Positions 1 to 10,477 of a stretch of 64,000 bases of DNA are shown here, one piece after another. Each line of letters starts with the position of its first letter. The first letter of the stretch is position 1. The DNA lies in contig NC_060207.1 of assembly GCF_021130785.1 (NCBI RefSeq), forward strand, positions 101,907,001 through 101,971,000. Reading direction: 5' to 3'. The translations under genes were made by a program, and so were the position numbers. Under the pieces are notes generated by a model. The model had not been told where the DNA came from, did no database searches, and saw only the letters and a program-made list of their open reading frames with translations. Source of the stretch: Homalodisca vitripennis. Taxonomy: Eukaryota; Arthropoda; Insecta; Hemiptera; Cicadellidae.

Positions 1-420
1 GATGTCATTCATGTATTGAATGATGTTATTGTTCCTATATCACGTAACTACATTAATAAATGATACCACAGATATTAATAAATTAAAACTGTGGCCTTCA
101 TGTATTCCTTACACGAGCTCTTGTACATGAACTGCACTTGTCACAAGTATAATCACAGCTAACAATATAGGCTAACATAATTAAGTATTTTAACTAAGAG
201 GACCAGAGCAACCTATTTCTCAACCACATCACTTCCATTTAGGAGACAGAAAACAAGAACCAGTCATCATAGTGATATGTAATGTTAATAGTAAGTTGAA
301 TAAAGTTTATTTCTAATTATTTAGTTTTTTAGGTCCCTGGTAAGAAAAACTCTTAAAAAAAAAATAGTGGCCTCCAGATAATACCAAAGTACCAAAAAGT
401 GCTCTTTACCAAAATGTTTG
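1..420. other. AT-rich DNA, nothing recognised
   Basis: No coding stretch, terminal repeat or RNA gene is visible. The segment directly precedes the 3' tail of the LINE relic on the minus strand. Confidence 0.5.
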
Positions 421-666
421 AATGCTACATTTCATTTCATTTATTTTCAACAGCAAAACCACTTTTTACAGAGTTTAACAAATTTAGAATAAATACAGAT
501 ATTAACACTAACAGCATCAAGATAATTAACAAATTTAACTAAAATAAAACAGATGTAACAATGAAAACAATGATAACTAACAAAGCATTAACAATTAAAA
601 CAATAACAATAAATACAAAGATAAGAAATTCACTGTAACAAATGTAAGAATAGTGTGTTTGTTTTA

Positions 667-711
667 TGTGTGTGTGTGTGTGTGTGTGTGTGCGTGCGCG
701 CATGCGCACAC
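667..711. repeat. (TG)n microsatellite grading into alternating purine-pyrimidine
   Basis: About 13 TG units are followed by GCGTGCGCGCATGCGCACACG, which continues strict purine/pyrimidine alternation. It lies within the LINE relic. Confidence 0.9.
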
Positions 712-1499
712 GTTTACATGTGTGTTACACTTGACCCTTTGTGTCCCTTTAAAGGCACCACCAAGAAAAAGGGAGATTACACTGATCACTACAAAAGTTT
801 CAGGCTTAGATTTGTTAGGTGACCCTTGAAGGAAGAATAAATAAAGTAGACGAAGTTGAGATTAGAGGGTATGATGTTCTCATGATGCTGAATCCTCAGT
901 TAGGGGGAATTGACGATGTAGAAGGTTCTACCTGCTTATGTTCTTGCTGTATCTGGCAACAGAGGTCTCGTTCCAGTAGGTATTCTTAGTTGACATGTTC
1001 CAAAAGCTCAGGGTAGTTAAGTTCAGAATTGACAAGGAGGTACAGTAAGAGCATGTCCTGGGGTAACACGTATGGCTTCAAGAGATGACCCTTGAGAAAC
1101 CGAGTAGAGTACCGGCCAATCTCAAAAGGCAAAGTTGGATCCTCTCGATTTTAGTCTTGAATTAAAGTTGGTGAGGTGACCAGATGTCAAGAGCAATATT
1201 CGAGATGTATACTAGGGCATAATTGAGAAGTTTAAGAGACTGCATGTAATTAAAGCAGCATGAGGGTAATAAATAAGACACAATATATTCAAACAGCCCA
1301 CTGCACAAGTTGTGGACTTGGGACACTCCAAGTAAGAGATTACTTCAAGTCAATCCCACGTTTTTAATTGAGGACTGTTTGGAAATTGTCCTATCCTTTA
1401 ATAAATAGTCAAACAGGAATGGAGTAATTTCCAATGAAAGATACACTTACCCACATTTAGGGTTATACTATTACTCTTGCACCACTCATTCAGATTTCA

Positions 1500-2206
1500 T
1501 ATCCTCTTGAAGAGCAAGTACATCCTTAATTTCGGTAATTTTTTTATAGACCTTCAGACCATCAGCAAAGAGTAGGGTAGTGTTGTTTAGTCGAACTGGA
1601 ATATCGACTTATATATTGAACAACACTGGTCCTAAATGGGAGTCCTGAGAAACCCCAGAGGTGGCCAAAAATTCGAGCGGAACAGAACCACAATTGATGA
1701 CTTCTACTCTGGAGATAACAGACCAGTGAAGCCATCCATATGTCTCAAGCTTGTGGAATAGATGATGATAGTGCACTTGGTCAAACGTGTTTGAAAAATC
1801 AAATTTTAGGATATCCAACTGCAAATACGTCCATAATGTGAGTCTGGAAGATTACCAGATTTGTTGAGAAAGACTTGTCATTCATAAAACCGTGTTGATT
1901 GTTACAAAAGAGATTGCTTACTTTGAAATTTATCTGGTTAAGGACCAGCTTTTCAATGAGTTTTGCCAAGAATGATAAAATCGCAATAAGCCTATAGTTT
2001 CATATGTCTCCCATGGAATCCTTTTTGTGAATGTGGACGATATGGCTGATTTTTAAGATGTCAGGAAAAATGCCTTCGGATGAAGATCTATTGAACAGAT
2101 ACAGAAGTGATCTAACAAGGTCTGCACAGAATTTTATGACAGCTGGTGTGATGAAATCAGGTCTGGACCCCTTGCTGATATCAAGAGTAAGAAAAGTTTT
2201 ATACAC
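1500..2206 (-). pseudogene. LINE reverse transcriptase fragment
   Basis: Conserved RT blocks appear in order on the minus strand. First is a block ending in ISHIVHIHKK (2000-2206). A different frame then gives a YRLI...LAKLIEKLV...QHGF block at about 1860-1990. Next come DFSNTFDQVHYHHL...SGVSQDSHLGPVLFNI (1609-1824) and LLFADGLKVYKKI (about 1545-1575). The usual catalytic FADD box reads FADG here, codons at 1558-1569, so the second aspartate is lost. A stop follows soon after (KSE*). At least one frame change separates the second and third blocks. The gene is dead; the family identification as LINE RT is firm. Confidence 0.85.
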
Positions 2207-2275
2207 CTCATCTGGTTTAATGTGACAAATAAAGAAAATGTCGGTACCATTTAAATTTGAAGGAGAGTATTGTTG

Positions 2276-2958
2276 ACTTCGTTTACTTATGCATTAGAGT
2301 TTATTTGTGTTTAATTAGTGATTTTTATAAATGATATGTTACAAATCAAACCTAATATACACAACTCAATCACCTTTACACTCCCAAAACATTAAGAGTA
2401 ACTCTAGTTATGCCCCTCGACATCAGATTTGTTAAGTGGTGACTGCTACTTAGTGTTCAAAAATGTTTAGATTGTCAGCGTTATTATTTGTTATTTTATA
2501 TACTATGTACTGTGTTACTTACTAAACTTATTAACTTAGAGGTTCATTATTAACCATTATATTTTGTATTCATAAAAGTAAACATATTTTGGCCCTAAAT
2601 TGTGTATTTTTAAGTGCTTATAATTCTAAACTAAGAAAATAGTTTTAATAAATAGTCTATATTCATCCCTCCTTGTAAGTGTACAGAGTAATATATGCTG
2701 CAGTCTTTGGTATTACCGGGCATTGTACTATATTCAATATAAAAATAAAAATATGATTGATTATACAAATAGATTCAATAATGCTATTCAATCCTCCTTT
2801 TGTTGACTAAAACATATAAAGTTTATTTATTACTTGTTATTTTGCAAGGAAGGAAAATAAAATAAAAATAACAATAATTATAACTTTTAAATCCTAAATC
2901 TGTAATCTCAATAAACCATACTATCACTAACAGGTAAGTCAAAAGAAATGTTTTTGTT
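2276..2958. other. AT-rich gap, no gene seen
   Basis: Homopolymer-rich AT DNA between the LINE relic and the first Merlin-like element. I see no ORF of note, inverted ends or RNA gene. Confidence 0.5.
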
Positions 2959-2966
2959 TTTATGGT

Positions 2967-3096
2967 GGGTAGGGTACGATATGCGGACCCGGTTTGTTAT
3001 ATCAAAGAATGTAATCATCGATACCTAATATTCGCATCTCAAATCCTAGACTATCAATCGATATAAAAGTATCTATAATCCTCAATAACAATCTTG
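2967..3096 (+). repeat. Direct repeat, copy 1 (Merlin-like left end)
   Basis: This is 130 bp, identical by eye to 3843-3972. It comprises the left terminal inverted repeat and adjoining sequence of the Merlin-like element. Confidence 0.92.
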
Positions 3097-3101
3097 GGTA
3101 C

Positions 3102-3842
3102 TTTGGGATTATACCGACCACACCCAGACATGAATCGTTATTTCACATTTCGTTTCTACTGATTACTAGATTAGCGTAGAACAATATTTCGTCAATATAA
3201 AACAGGAATTGTCTTATCGCAAACACCTCCCCATCCTCAGACAGAGGTCAAAGTCGAGCGTCTAGTAGATAACGTGATTGCAGAGTCTCGCCGCCCGTTC
3301 AGCTGGTGCATCGCTTTGTTGTACTTCCGTGTTTTACCTCTACATTTCTCCAAACACAAAAATTCAACAAAAACAAACATTTACCAAACTAAACTTTTTA
3401 TTAAAAAAACACTCAAAACTTGTTTTTATTCTTGATCACATTCCGCCACCCAAAATGCGAGTGCCTCCGGCCATCAGCGCGGGCTTCGACAGCACCTTCG
3501 GTGCTGCCCCGCGCTGATGTCGACGAAAGAAAAACATCCCTCGAGATAGTACCTATCAGTAAAATATCAAATTCTAGAGGGGCTAATCAGAAATATAAAT
3601 TGAATTGTAATGGAAAGGCAATGATGTACCGTGCAAATCACGTGATGCCGCGCGGCCTGCCGTAATCAGGATTCTCGAGAAAGATAAGATAACAGCGACA
3701 ACAATACCGATCACAATACCTGGAAATGCTTGTAAGTTTGTAATTTTGTAATTGAAGAGTTGTTTTTTCGTTCTATCATGTTTGTTTCTATAAATTTCTA
3801 TTTTTGTGTTCTTCATACTGGTGTGGTCGGTATAATCCCAAA
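3102..3842. mobile_element. Inner element with 23-bp perfect inverted ends
   Basis: The segment starts TTTGGGATTATACCGACCAC... (3102-3124) and ends with the exact 23-bp reverse complement (3820-3842). GGGTA precedes it at 3096-3100, with one C between, and follows it at 3843-3847; this may be a 5-bp target duplication. It has no convincing protein-coding capacity. ORFs at 3278-3517 and 3420-3665 overlap a strong hairpin and match nothing I know. It is probably a non-autonomous DNA element. It is markedly more GC-rich around 3440-3520 than its surroundings. Confidence 0.6.
3472..3519. other. Strong GC-rich stem-loop
   Basis: CATCAGCGCGGG (3472-3483) pairs with CCCGCGCTGATG (3508-3519). Inside it, CAGCACC (3490-3496) pairs with GGTGCTG (3500-3506) around a TTC loop. 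The two nested perfect stems total 19 bp in an otherwise AT-rich region. Confidence 0.85.
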
Positions 3843-3972
3843 GGGTAGGGTACGATATGCGGACCCGGTTTGTTATATCAAAGAATGTAATCATCGATAC
3901 CTAATATTCGCATCTCAAATCCTAGACTATCAATCGATATAAAAGTATCTATAATCCTCAATAACAATCTTG
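3843..3972 (+). repeat. Direct repeat, copy 2 (Merlin-like left end)
   Basis: Identical by eye to 2967-3096. It is followed by the rest of the 568-bp Merlin-like unit, unlike copy 1, which is followed by the inner inverted-repeat element. Confidence 0.92.
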
Positions 3973-3992
3973 TTTTAAATTAAAATATGAAT

Positions 3993-4205
3993 TTAATATT
4001 TACAGTGATCAAACAAATTATTATAACCAAAATTAGGAAAACTGAAGACGACCATATTTGCTCCTCTCACAGTTACAGTTGTTTCTTTCCCACAAATTTC
4101 ACATAATGGGTTTTTCATTACGAGTCCAACATGTTGAAGACACGAAAAACATGTCTTATCATCTTTCAAAGCAATGTTGTGTAGTTTTCTAATATTGACT
4201 GCCAT
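3993..4205 (-). CDS. Merlin-like transposase N-terminal fragment
   Basis: A 70-codon ORF on the minus strand begins MAVNIRKLH. A CxxC pair (CFSC), then CEIC with a preceding LQHVGLVMKNPL, resembles the N-terminal zinc-ribbon lead-in of Merlin/IS1016-type transposases. There a residue run like LQ..GL..... precedes CxxCG. The catalytic domain is absent: the ORF ends within 70 residues and the element is too short for one. The second element copy (near 9571-9750) carries the same sequence with its ATG changed to AAG. This suggests a remnant kept by deletion derivatives, not an expressed protein. The family assignment is an inference. Confidence 0.45.
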   Translation of the reverse strand: MAVNIRKLHNIALKDDKTCFSCLQHVGLVMKNPLCEICGKETTVTVRGANMVVFSFPNFGYNNLFDHCKY

Positions 4206-4418
4206 TGTTAATAAACAAATGTTACTTACATAAAATTGAAATATTACATTACGAGTGTTATTTGAAAGTGTTTACAGCTGTTGATATGGATTATTTAAGT
4301 TGTTCAAAATAATTAATCAGTATCGATTGATTATATCGGTGGTTATGATTTAGTAATATTGTTTGCCAATTTCTATATAAAAAACCAGGTCCACTTATCG
4401 TACCCTACCCTTTATGGT

Positions 4419-7400
4419 TTTTACATGTTAAAATAGCAAAGGCCTATCTCTTTATAGATCGATCTGGTCTTGCAACAGCAAAGAAAACTTGTCAAAAATG
4501 TTGATCTACCCCTATCTGTTGATGGAAGGTTCCAGCTTAACATAAATCTAATGTGTAGCCAAGATGACTTTTTAACACAAGGATTCACAACTGGTAAAAA
4601 AACAGATCCAAGAAAGAGATTCAGCACTGACCTTCAATACGAGTTGAATGAGATATAAGCACATTATACACTTTAATCTGATTAATTTATTTTGGGAATT
4701 ATTATAGTTTCAAAGAAAAAGACTTAGGCTGTACATTTTCAATGTCTCACTGTACTGCAGACAAAAAGTGAAAATGCAATAACAACACAAAGGGTTGGGT
4801 TACAAGTACCCCCCCAAAAAGAATCGTCAAATTGATTACAATAAATAAGGTACTGAATTCTACCAAATCCGAATTATAGATAGGCCTATTTATGATTATA
4901 GATAACTGTGTCCTTAATTAATCATTCCCAGCACAGCTTTAGGTGCTAAATTAAATATATTTTTTTTTAATTAATTCAAACTACTATAAAGGCTACTATA
5001 ACATTTTTATGATATTTGAAATTGTTTCAAATAAAACAGCTATGAATATGCTTCGCCTAAATGTAAAATTTGTAAGTTCACAAATAACATTTTTCTTGAG
5101 ATATCAAATGAATAGTTAGCCTACACAAATCCTATACAGAACATGCTTATATCGAACTCTAACTTGTCTGTACAAACAAACCAATACAACGGAATACTGA
5201 ACGATCCAACCAATCCAACTGTAACTTCATTAAATATGTTACTGTCAATATTGAAATGTCATAATGCTGTATTGTTTATTTGCAACTCTGTTTACATACA
5301 TAATTACTCATCTCAGTAAAATGTTACTTTTCTCAATAATTAATTTAGCAGTTAAATAAAACAAAGTTTGCTTAAGATGAAAATGATCAGCCAGTAAATG
5401 TAAAATGCATGCCAATTGAAGATATTGCGAGGCAAATTACTTGCAACCTTTGATAGCAAATGTGTTAAAAGTCCTTGTAAATTATTCAAATTTAGCGCAT
5501 TGACTAAATAAAATCTTCTACTAACAACACTAGCATGCAAACATATGAGCACTAGAGATCCTATTTTCTGCACATAGCTACTCTAGCTCTCTCTCACATT
5601 TGCATTAGGCTAACCTAGTGCCTTGACTGGTCCGATTGATTAAATTGTTTTCATACATTTATATTAAGATAATAGGGCTAACTTTCATATTTTCTTCAGT
5701 TTTACTTGATAATTGGCCTATATAATTTAATTACCATACAGAAACAAGTGTACCTCTGCTAAAGAGTAGGCTTTGGCCTAGGTACTTGACTAGCTAACAA
5801 GTAAGGTTAGAATTTAGAATAGCCATGGAATTTAATATACAATTAATTTACCTAAAGTTGATGTTTCATGATTTTAGTTACATCTAAATAATCTATGGCT
5901 AAAAACCTTGAAAAAATCTTTAAGGTCTGTATATAACTGCTAGATATGCCTGTACTTTGGTAAGGTTTTTGTCTAGGGCAGTTTAAACAAAGGTGCTTTA
6001 CATTAAAACATTTGTCCATACAAATTAACGTATGTACTTACACAAATCACTGGTTTAATTCATGGTCTATTTAAGTTATGAGACACATCGAAATACTATG
6101 TACACCAAGAAATTTTTCACTGATTTCACGCCACCATAGTAAACAAACGAGTTTAGCCGAGCAACATATCTTCTAGAGAATTGAGATTCCATTTTCAGAA
6201 GTAAACTCCAATGTTTTACCACTAAATAGTACTTCACTACCGTGCAAGAAAACAGATTTTTATTGTTATTTAAATAAGTAATAAAACCTGTATAATATAT
6301 TAAATTACTATTATGTAAAAATTAAACACTGCATTAGCAAAATAGCCGTCAATTATGAACAAACGGCCATCTCCATTTTGCCAATGCCAATACAATGTTG
6401 CCATAATTGCAGAAAGTTTTGTAGAGCGACAGCGACAGCGGTACTGCCAACTCATTGTCAAACAACAAAAATTAAAGATGATAAATTAATTATTTGGTTA
6501 CGAATCCTGCTTTAATCAATAGGTCTGTAAATTAATTACGATATATAAAGTTTTTCTATTATAATCCATTGGTTCTTATAATAGAAAAATAAATAAAAAT
6601 TATTTACGAAACTATTTTATTTAATACTGAATTTCCTTTGCTAACATGGCAAGAATAAGTTACTGGATCGGTTATTTTTTTGGAATTAACTCAATAGTTT
6701 TTTTTATTATATAACAACAGAGCATCATCATAAATATATTGCCCTATCTATAGTATGAACTGTAGTGAATCTGTAATGCAATCAAAATTCATTTAGCAAT
6801 AGGGATTAGAAATGCCATTAACCACTTAAACAGTCTAATATTAAAAAGGAAATAATTTTTCACTCAAAATTTACTATTGACAATCAACGTGTCAAATATT
6901 TTTGTATTATAGAATTAATACAATTTATAAAAAATGTTCAGTAGTTTCATTTAAAATTTGTAGCTACGCTTAAATAGAGTTCTCTACACATAATGAAACC
7001 CTTGTAACATGCTGTAATAAATCAATACTATTCCACTGGCCCTTCTCTTTCATAATGGAGCTCAAGGCATATGCCAAGGGAAGATAAAAATCACATTGGA
7101 AGCAAGAGGAGGTTGAGTAAATTTAAAGCGCATTCATTATTTGGCTGTATAAGAATGAGGAATGACGAAAACTTTTTTATTGCAAGTCTAAAATTGTACT
7201 TGAGCAAGCTCCCCTCTAGGCTCTGATGATTGTGAAGGCCGTCCAATAGCCTGAGCCTTGGATGATGATGAAGGGAGGAGTGGTAGAGAAAACAGAGGGG
7301 AAGAGAGTGGGTAGCAGAGAGGGGAATCAGGAAATTGAGAGGGGGGATACCCTACAATGATCGCCAGCCAGGATTCAGCTCACGTGAAGATAACATGAAC

Positions 7401-9377
7401 AGTTGAACAGTGTGTGATCGTGGAACGTTTTATAGTGAATAAAATAAGTAAAGCATTAGTGACTTTTGGTGTAGTGACATATGGGCGTTGATGGATGAAT
7501 GACCCCAGTTATCTTCTTTGTGTATCGGTGTCCAGATTAATCTTGTAATTACTTATTATAACGATGCAAATCTGTTAATATTAAATGTTAATTGAGTTAA
7601 ATAATGTTAGTGAAAACAAAAGTGTAACATATCCCCAGGCATGCAACCTGTTTTCTCTACAAAATGGTAGGAACAAAATGCGTAATCTGAAAACACTTAC
7701 CCGTGGTGTAACGTGCCTATGTCCTACGGGGGCCACAGAACACAAAACAAGTATTCCGTAGCTCCTATTGGACATGACGTCACAAACACCAAATGCAATG
7801 CAATCGATTGTATGACAAGTCAGATGAGTACTTATGTAGTATAATATTATAATCAATTTATGTAAATAATCGACCGTAAACTCATTGTAGTATATTATAA
7901 TACGTAATTATGTTCGAAATTATAACTAAAAAGAATATTTCTTTGTAAAAGAGTTTTGCCGTTTCAATTTTTATATGTGGGTAAAGGAATGTAAATTTGT
8001 ATGATAATAAAATAAGTTTGGTGCTGGATAAACAGTACACAATTAATTCTTTTTATAGAGCTGGAGAAGGTTTTTGTGGCTCCAAAACCATGAAATGGAT
8101 TAGAAGGGAGGGAATTTGATTGAAGGTAAGGAAGGAAACGACAACGTAGTAGTGGTGGGGTGAGTCTCGTCTTCTAAACAACCAATGGCAGAGTTGATTT
8201 GATACCAGGGGGCGTGGTTTATTTTGATTGCACACATTCATGACAATATCCTAAAAACAGATCTCGTTTCCTTTCATGTAGGCTATCAGAACTTCAAAAT
8301 GCTGGCGAGTTTCTTGCTTAGTCTGGGTGTATTCCTCAGAGGGAATGGTTCTTGTAATGTTTCAGCAGTGTTCTCATAGTGTTTACCGACAGTTTCCTTC
8401 CGCCAACTTTCTTTCTTCTATCTCCTTAGTTGTCTTGTAATATGCTATTGTATCTGTTTGTGTTTGTTAATTAACACCATCTATAGTATTAATTAATACA
8501 TTACAACGGTATGTATTACATAAATTAATTTTACTGATCAAAATGACACCTTTATAAGTGTTGAGCATAGATACCTAAGCTTGTGAAGGTAATTTCAGGA
8601 CATGCCCAAAACCCAAGAGACTAGACATTTTAATTTGAATAGGATAAGATTATGAAAATATATAAATAACTCTTATAGCTCTTGACTTTTGTCCATTCTG
8701 GTATAATATTAACTGTTATCTGATATTGAGATTTTTTAATAGATCTCACAAGAAAATAGTCTTAGCTTAAATAACAACTAAAACAAGAAATACTTGACAA
8801 TTATATACAATTTAACCTTAAAAAAAATGCTTAATCCTTTTCCCTACTAAACAGACACTTTTTACAAGCTAACTTATTCACAAATGTATCTGGATTCTGA
8901 TGGTATGTATGGCTTTAACACTACATAGTTTGGGTTGAGTTTTAACCCTAGAAGTAAATGCAAATCAGCTAGGCCTATATTGGCACAATATTCTAGGTCA
9001 ATTGTACATGTTTTCTTTACAAAACTCCAACTAGGCCTAGTGCTTTAAATCTAACAAGTTGTACATCAGTTTATTCATATAAGAACACAAAAATGTTTTT
9101 ACATTTTTTGTTTAATAATTTTAGAATGCTTCAAAAAGTAAGCTATGTAAAACTTTAATGCTAAACGATACTGAAATTGTGTTTTAAATAACTAATTTAT
9201 TTAATTTCACATGTTATGTAGATTTCAGAAAAACATTCTTTTAAACATTGAACCCTAAGCCTATAACAATGAATTTACTCAGTATACTGGCTGTTTTTTG
9301 TGATTGAAATTTTTTTTTTTTAATTATGAAGACATTGTTTTAACCTAACACATTATAGGTAGGCCTATATCAAATTA
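4419..9377. other. Long AT-rich interval, no gene recognised
   Basis: About 5 kb with only short ORFs. A 62-codon plus-strand ORF at 4470-4658 and minus-strand ORFs at 5352-5573, 7581-7856 and 8053-8241 match nothing I recognise. A purine-rich, slightly GC-richer stretch lies at about 7250-7360, followed by unique-looking sequence to 7500. I see no TIR pairs, LINE tails or splice-flanked coding blocks. Confidence 0.5.
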
Positions 9378-9857
9378 AAGAGGAGGGGTAGGGTACGATA
9401 AGTGGACCCGGTTTTTTATATCGAAGAATGTAATCATCGATAACTAATATTCACATCTCAAATCCTAGACTATCAATCGATATAAAAGTATCTATAGTCC
9501 TCAATAACAATCATGTTTTAAATTAAAATATGAATTTAATATTTACAGTGATCAAACAAATTATTATAACCAAAATTAGGAAAACTGAAGACGACCATAT
9601 TTGCCCCTCTCACAGTTACAGTTGTTTCTTTCCCACAAATTTCAGATAATGGGTTTTTCATTACGAGTCCAACATGTTGAAGCCACGTAAAACATGTCTT
9701 ATCATCTTTCAAAGCAATGTCGTGTAGTTTTCTAAAATTGACTGCCTTTTTTAATAATCAAATGTTACTTATAAAATTGAAATATTACCTTACGTGTATT
9801 ATTTGAAAGTGTTTACAGCTGTTGATATAGATTATTTAAGTTAGCAGCCATTCTTTT

Positions 9858-10251
9858 GTTGCGGACGTGACAGTTACACACCTTCTCATTAGAATAAAAA
9901 TTAAAGTTTTTTTTTTTTCTATAAATATTTAATACCAAGCAGATAGACAAAATGTGTATACAATTTTCATCCTGAATATAAAATACATAACATTATTTGT
10001 TTTAATGCCATATCTAATAGAGTTGGTGTTACGGACGTGACGTGAAAAGCACTAGGTTCTGACATAGTATGACAACTGTTTAAAAAGTCTGTTAATTATT
10101 TGAGAAATATGCAATTTAAAATTATCTGTGATAGTCTTAAGAAAATTTCCTACTGGGAAACATTAATGTCTAATCAGAAAACATTGGAAATAAAAAATAA
10201 AAAAATGTAAACATTGTTACGGACGTGACTGGGGTTTGTTACGGACGTGAC
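9858..10251 (+). repeat. Left subterminal repeat cluster (4 copies of a 14-mer)
   Basis: GTTRCGGACGTGAC occurs at 9858-9871, 10028-10041, 10216-10229 and 10238-10251, all in the same orientation. The first copy has G in place of A at the fourth base. They probably bind the element's transposase (inference). Confidence 0.85.
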
Positions 10252-10477
10252 AATAAAGTAAAATTTCTCATTAAAAACCATTTATTTGACACAATGCACA
10301 CTTTAACATATATTATATGTAATAATATAATTAATAATAATATAATCATGTAATATATGTGTGTGAGGGCTAAAATCGCCATGGGCGAGAGAAAAATCAC
10401 CGTGAGTGGTGGAAAAACTTTATCTGATCTAAAACCTGAATAATGTAAAAAAATTACAAGAAGAATATTATGACTAG

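Larger units (their letters stand above)
424..2275 (-). mobile_element. Degenerate non-LTR retrotransposon (LINE, jockey-like)
   Basis: Read on the minus strand, this is the reverse-transcriptase half and 3' end of a non-LTR retrotransposon. The low-coordinate end finishes in AAATG repeats (positions 427-443 on the complement), a simple-repeat tail as many LINEs carry instead of poly(A). The reverse transcriptase is broken by frameshifts and stops. The 5' part (endonuclease and ORF1) is absent, as expected for 5' truncation. The exact 5' boundary is not visible. Assignment to a jockey-like clade is by motif wording only and is uncertain. Confidence 0.75.
2967..4410. mobile_element. Merlin-like DNA transposon copy 1 (composite)
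   Basis: The element begins GGGTAGGGTACGATA and ends in the inverted counterpart TATCGTACCCTACCC, with the inverted similarity running about 33 bp. It is flanked by a perfect 8-bp target duplication TTTATGGT (2959-2966 and 4411-4418). A second copy at 9386-16614 has the same ends and its own 8-bp duplication, which confirms the boundaries. Merlin elements are known for 8-9 bp duplications. The minus-strand ORF inside has a Merlin-like N-terminal zinc motif, so Merlin is my preferred assignment but is not proven. Inside, a 130-bp direct repeat flanks a 746-bp foreign segment; without these the unit is 568 bp (3843-4410). Confidence 0.8.

Noticed and set aside
3278..3665. Two overlapping plus-strand ORFs in the inner IR element
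   Set aside because: Both run through the GC-rich hairpin, have no recognisable motif, and look like composition effects.
2967..3972. LTR retrotransposon with 130-bp LTRs
   Set aside because: The direct repeats begin with the TIR of a DNA transposon. There are no TG...CA ends, primer-binding site or gag/pol, and the insert has its own inverted ends.
7250..7500. Possible 5' exon of an unknown host gene
   Set aside because: It is GC-richer and non-repetitive, but has no conserved reading frame or splice-flanked coding block.
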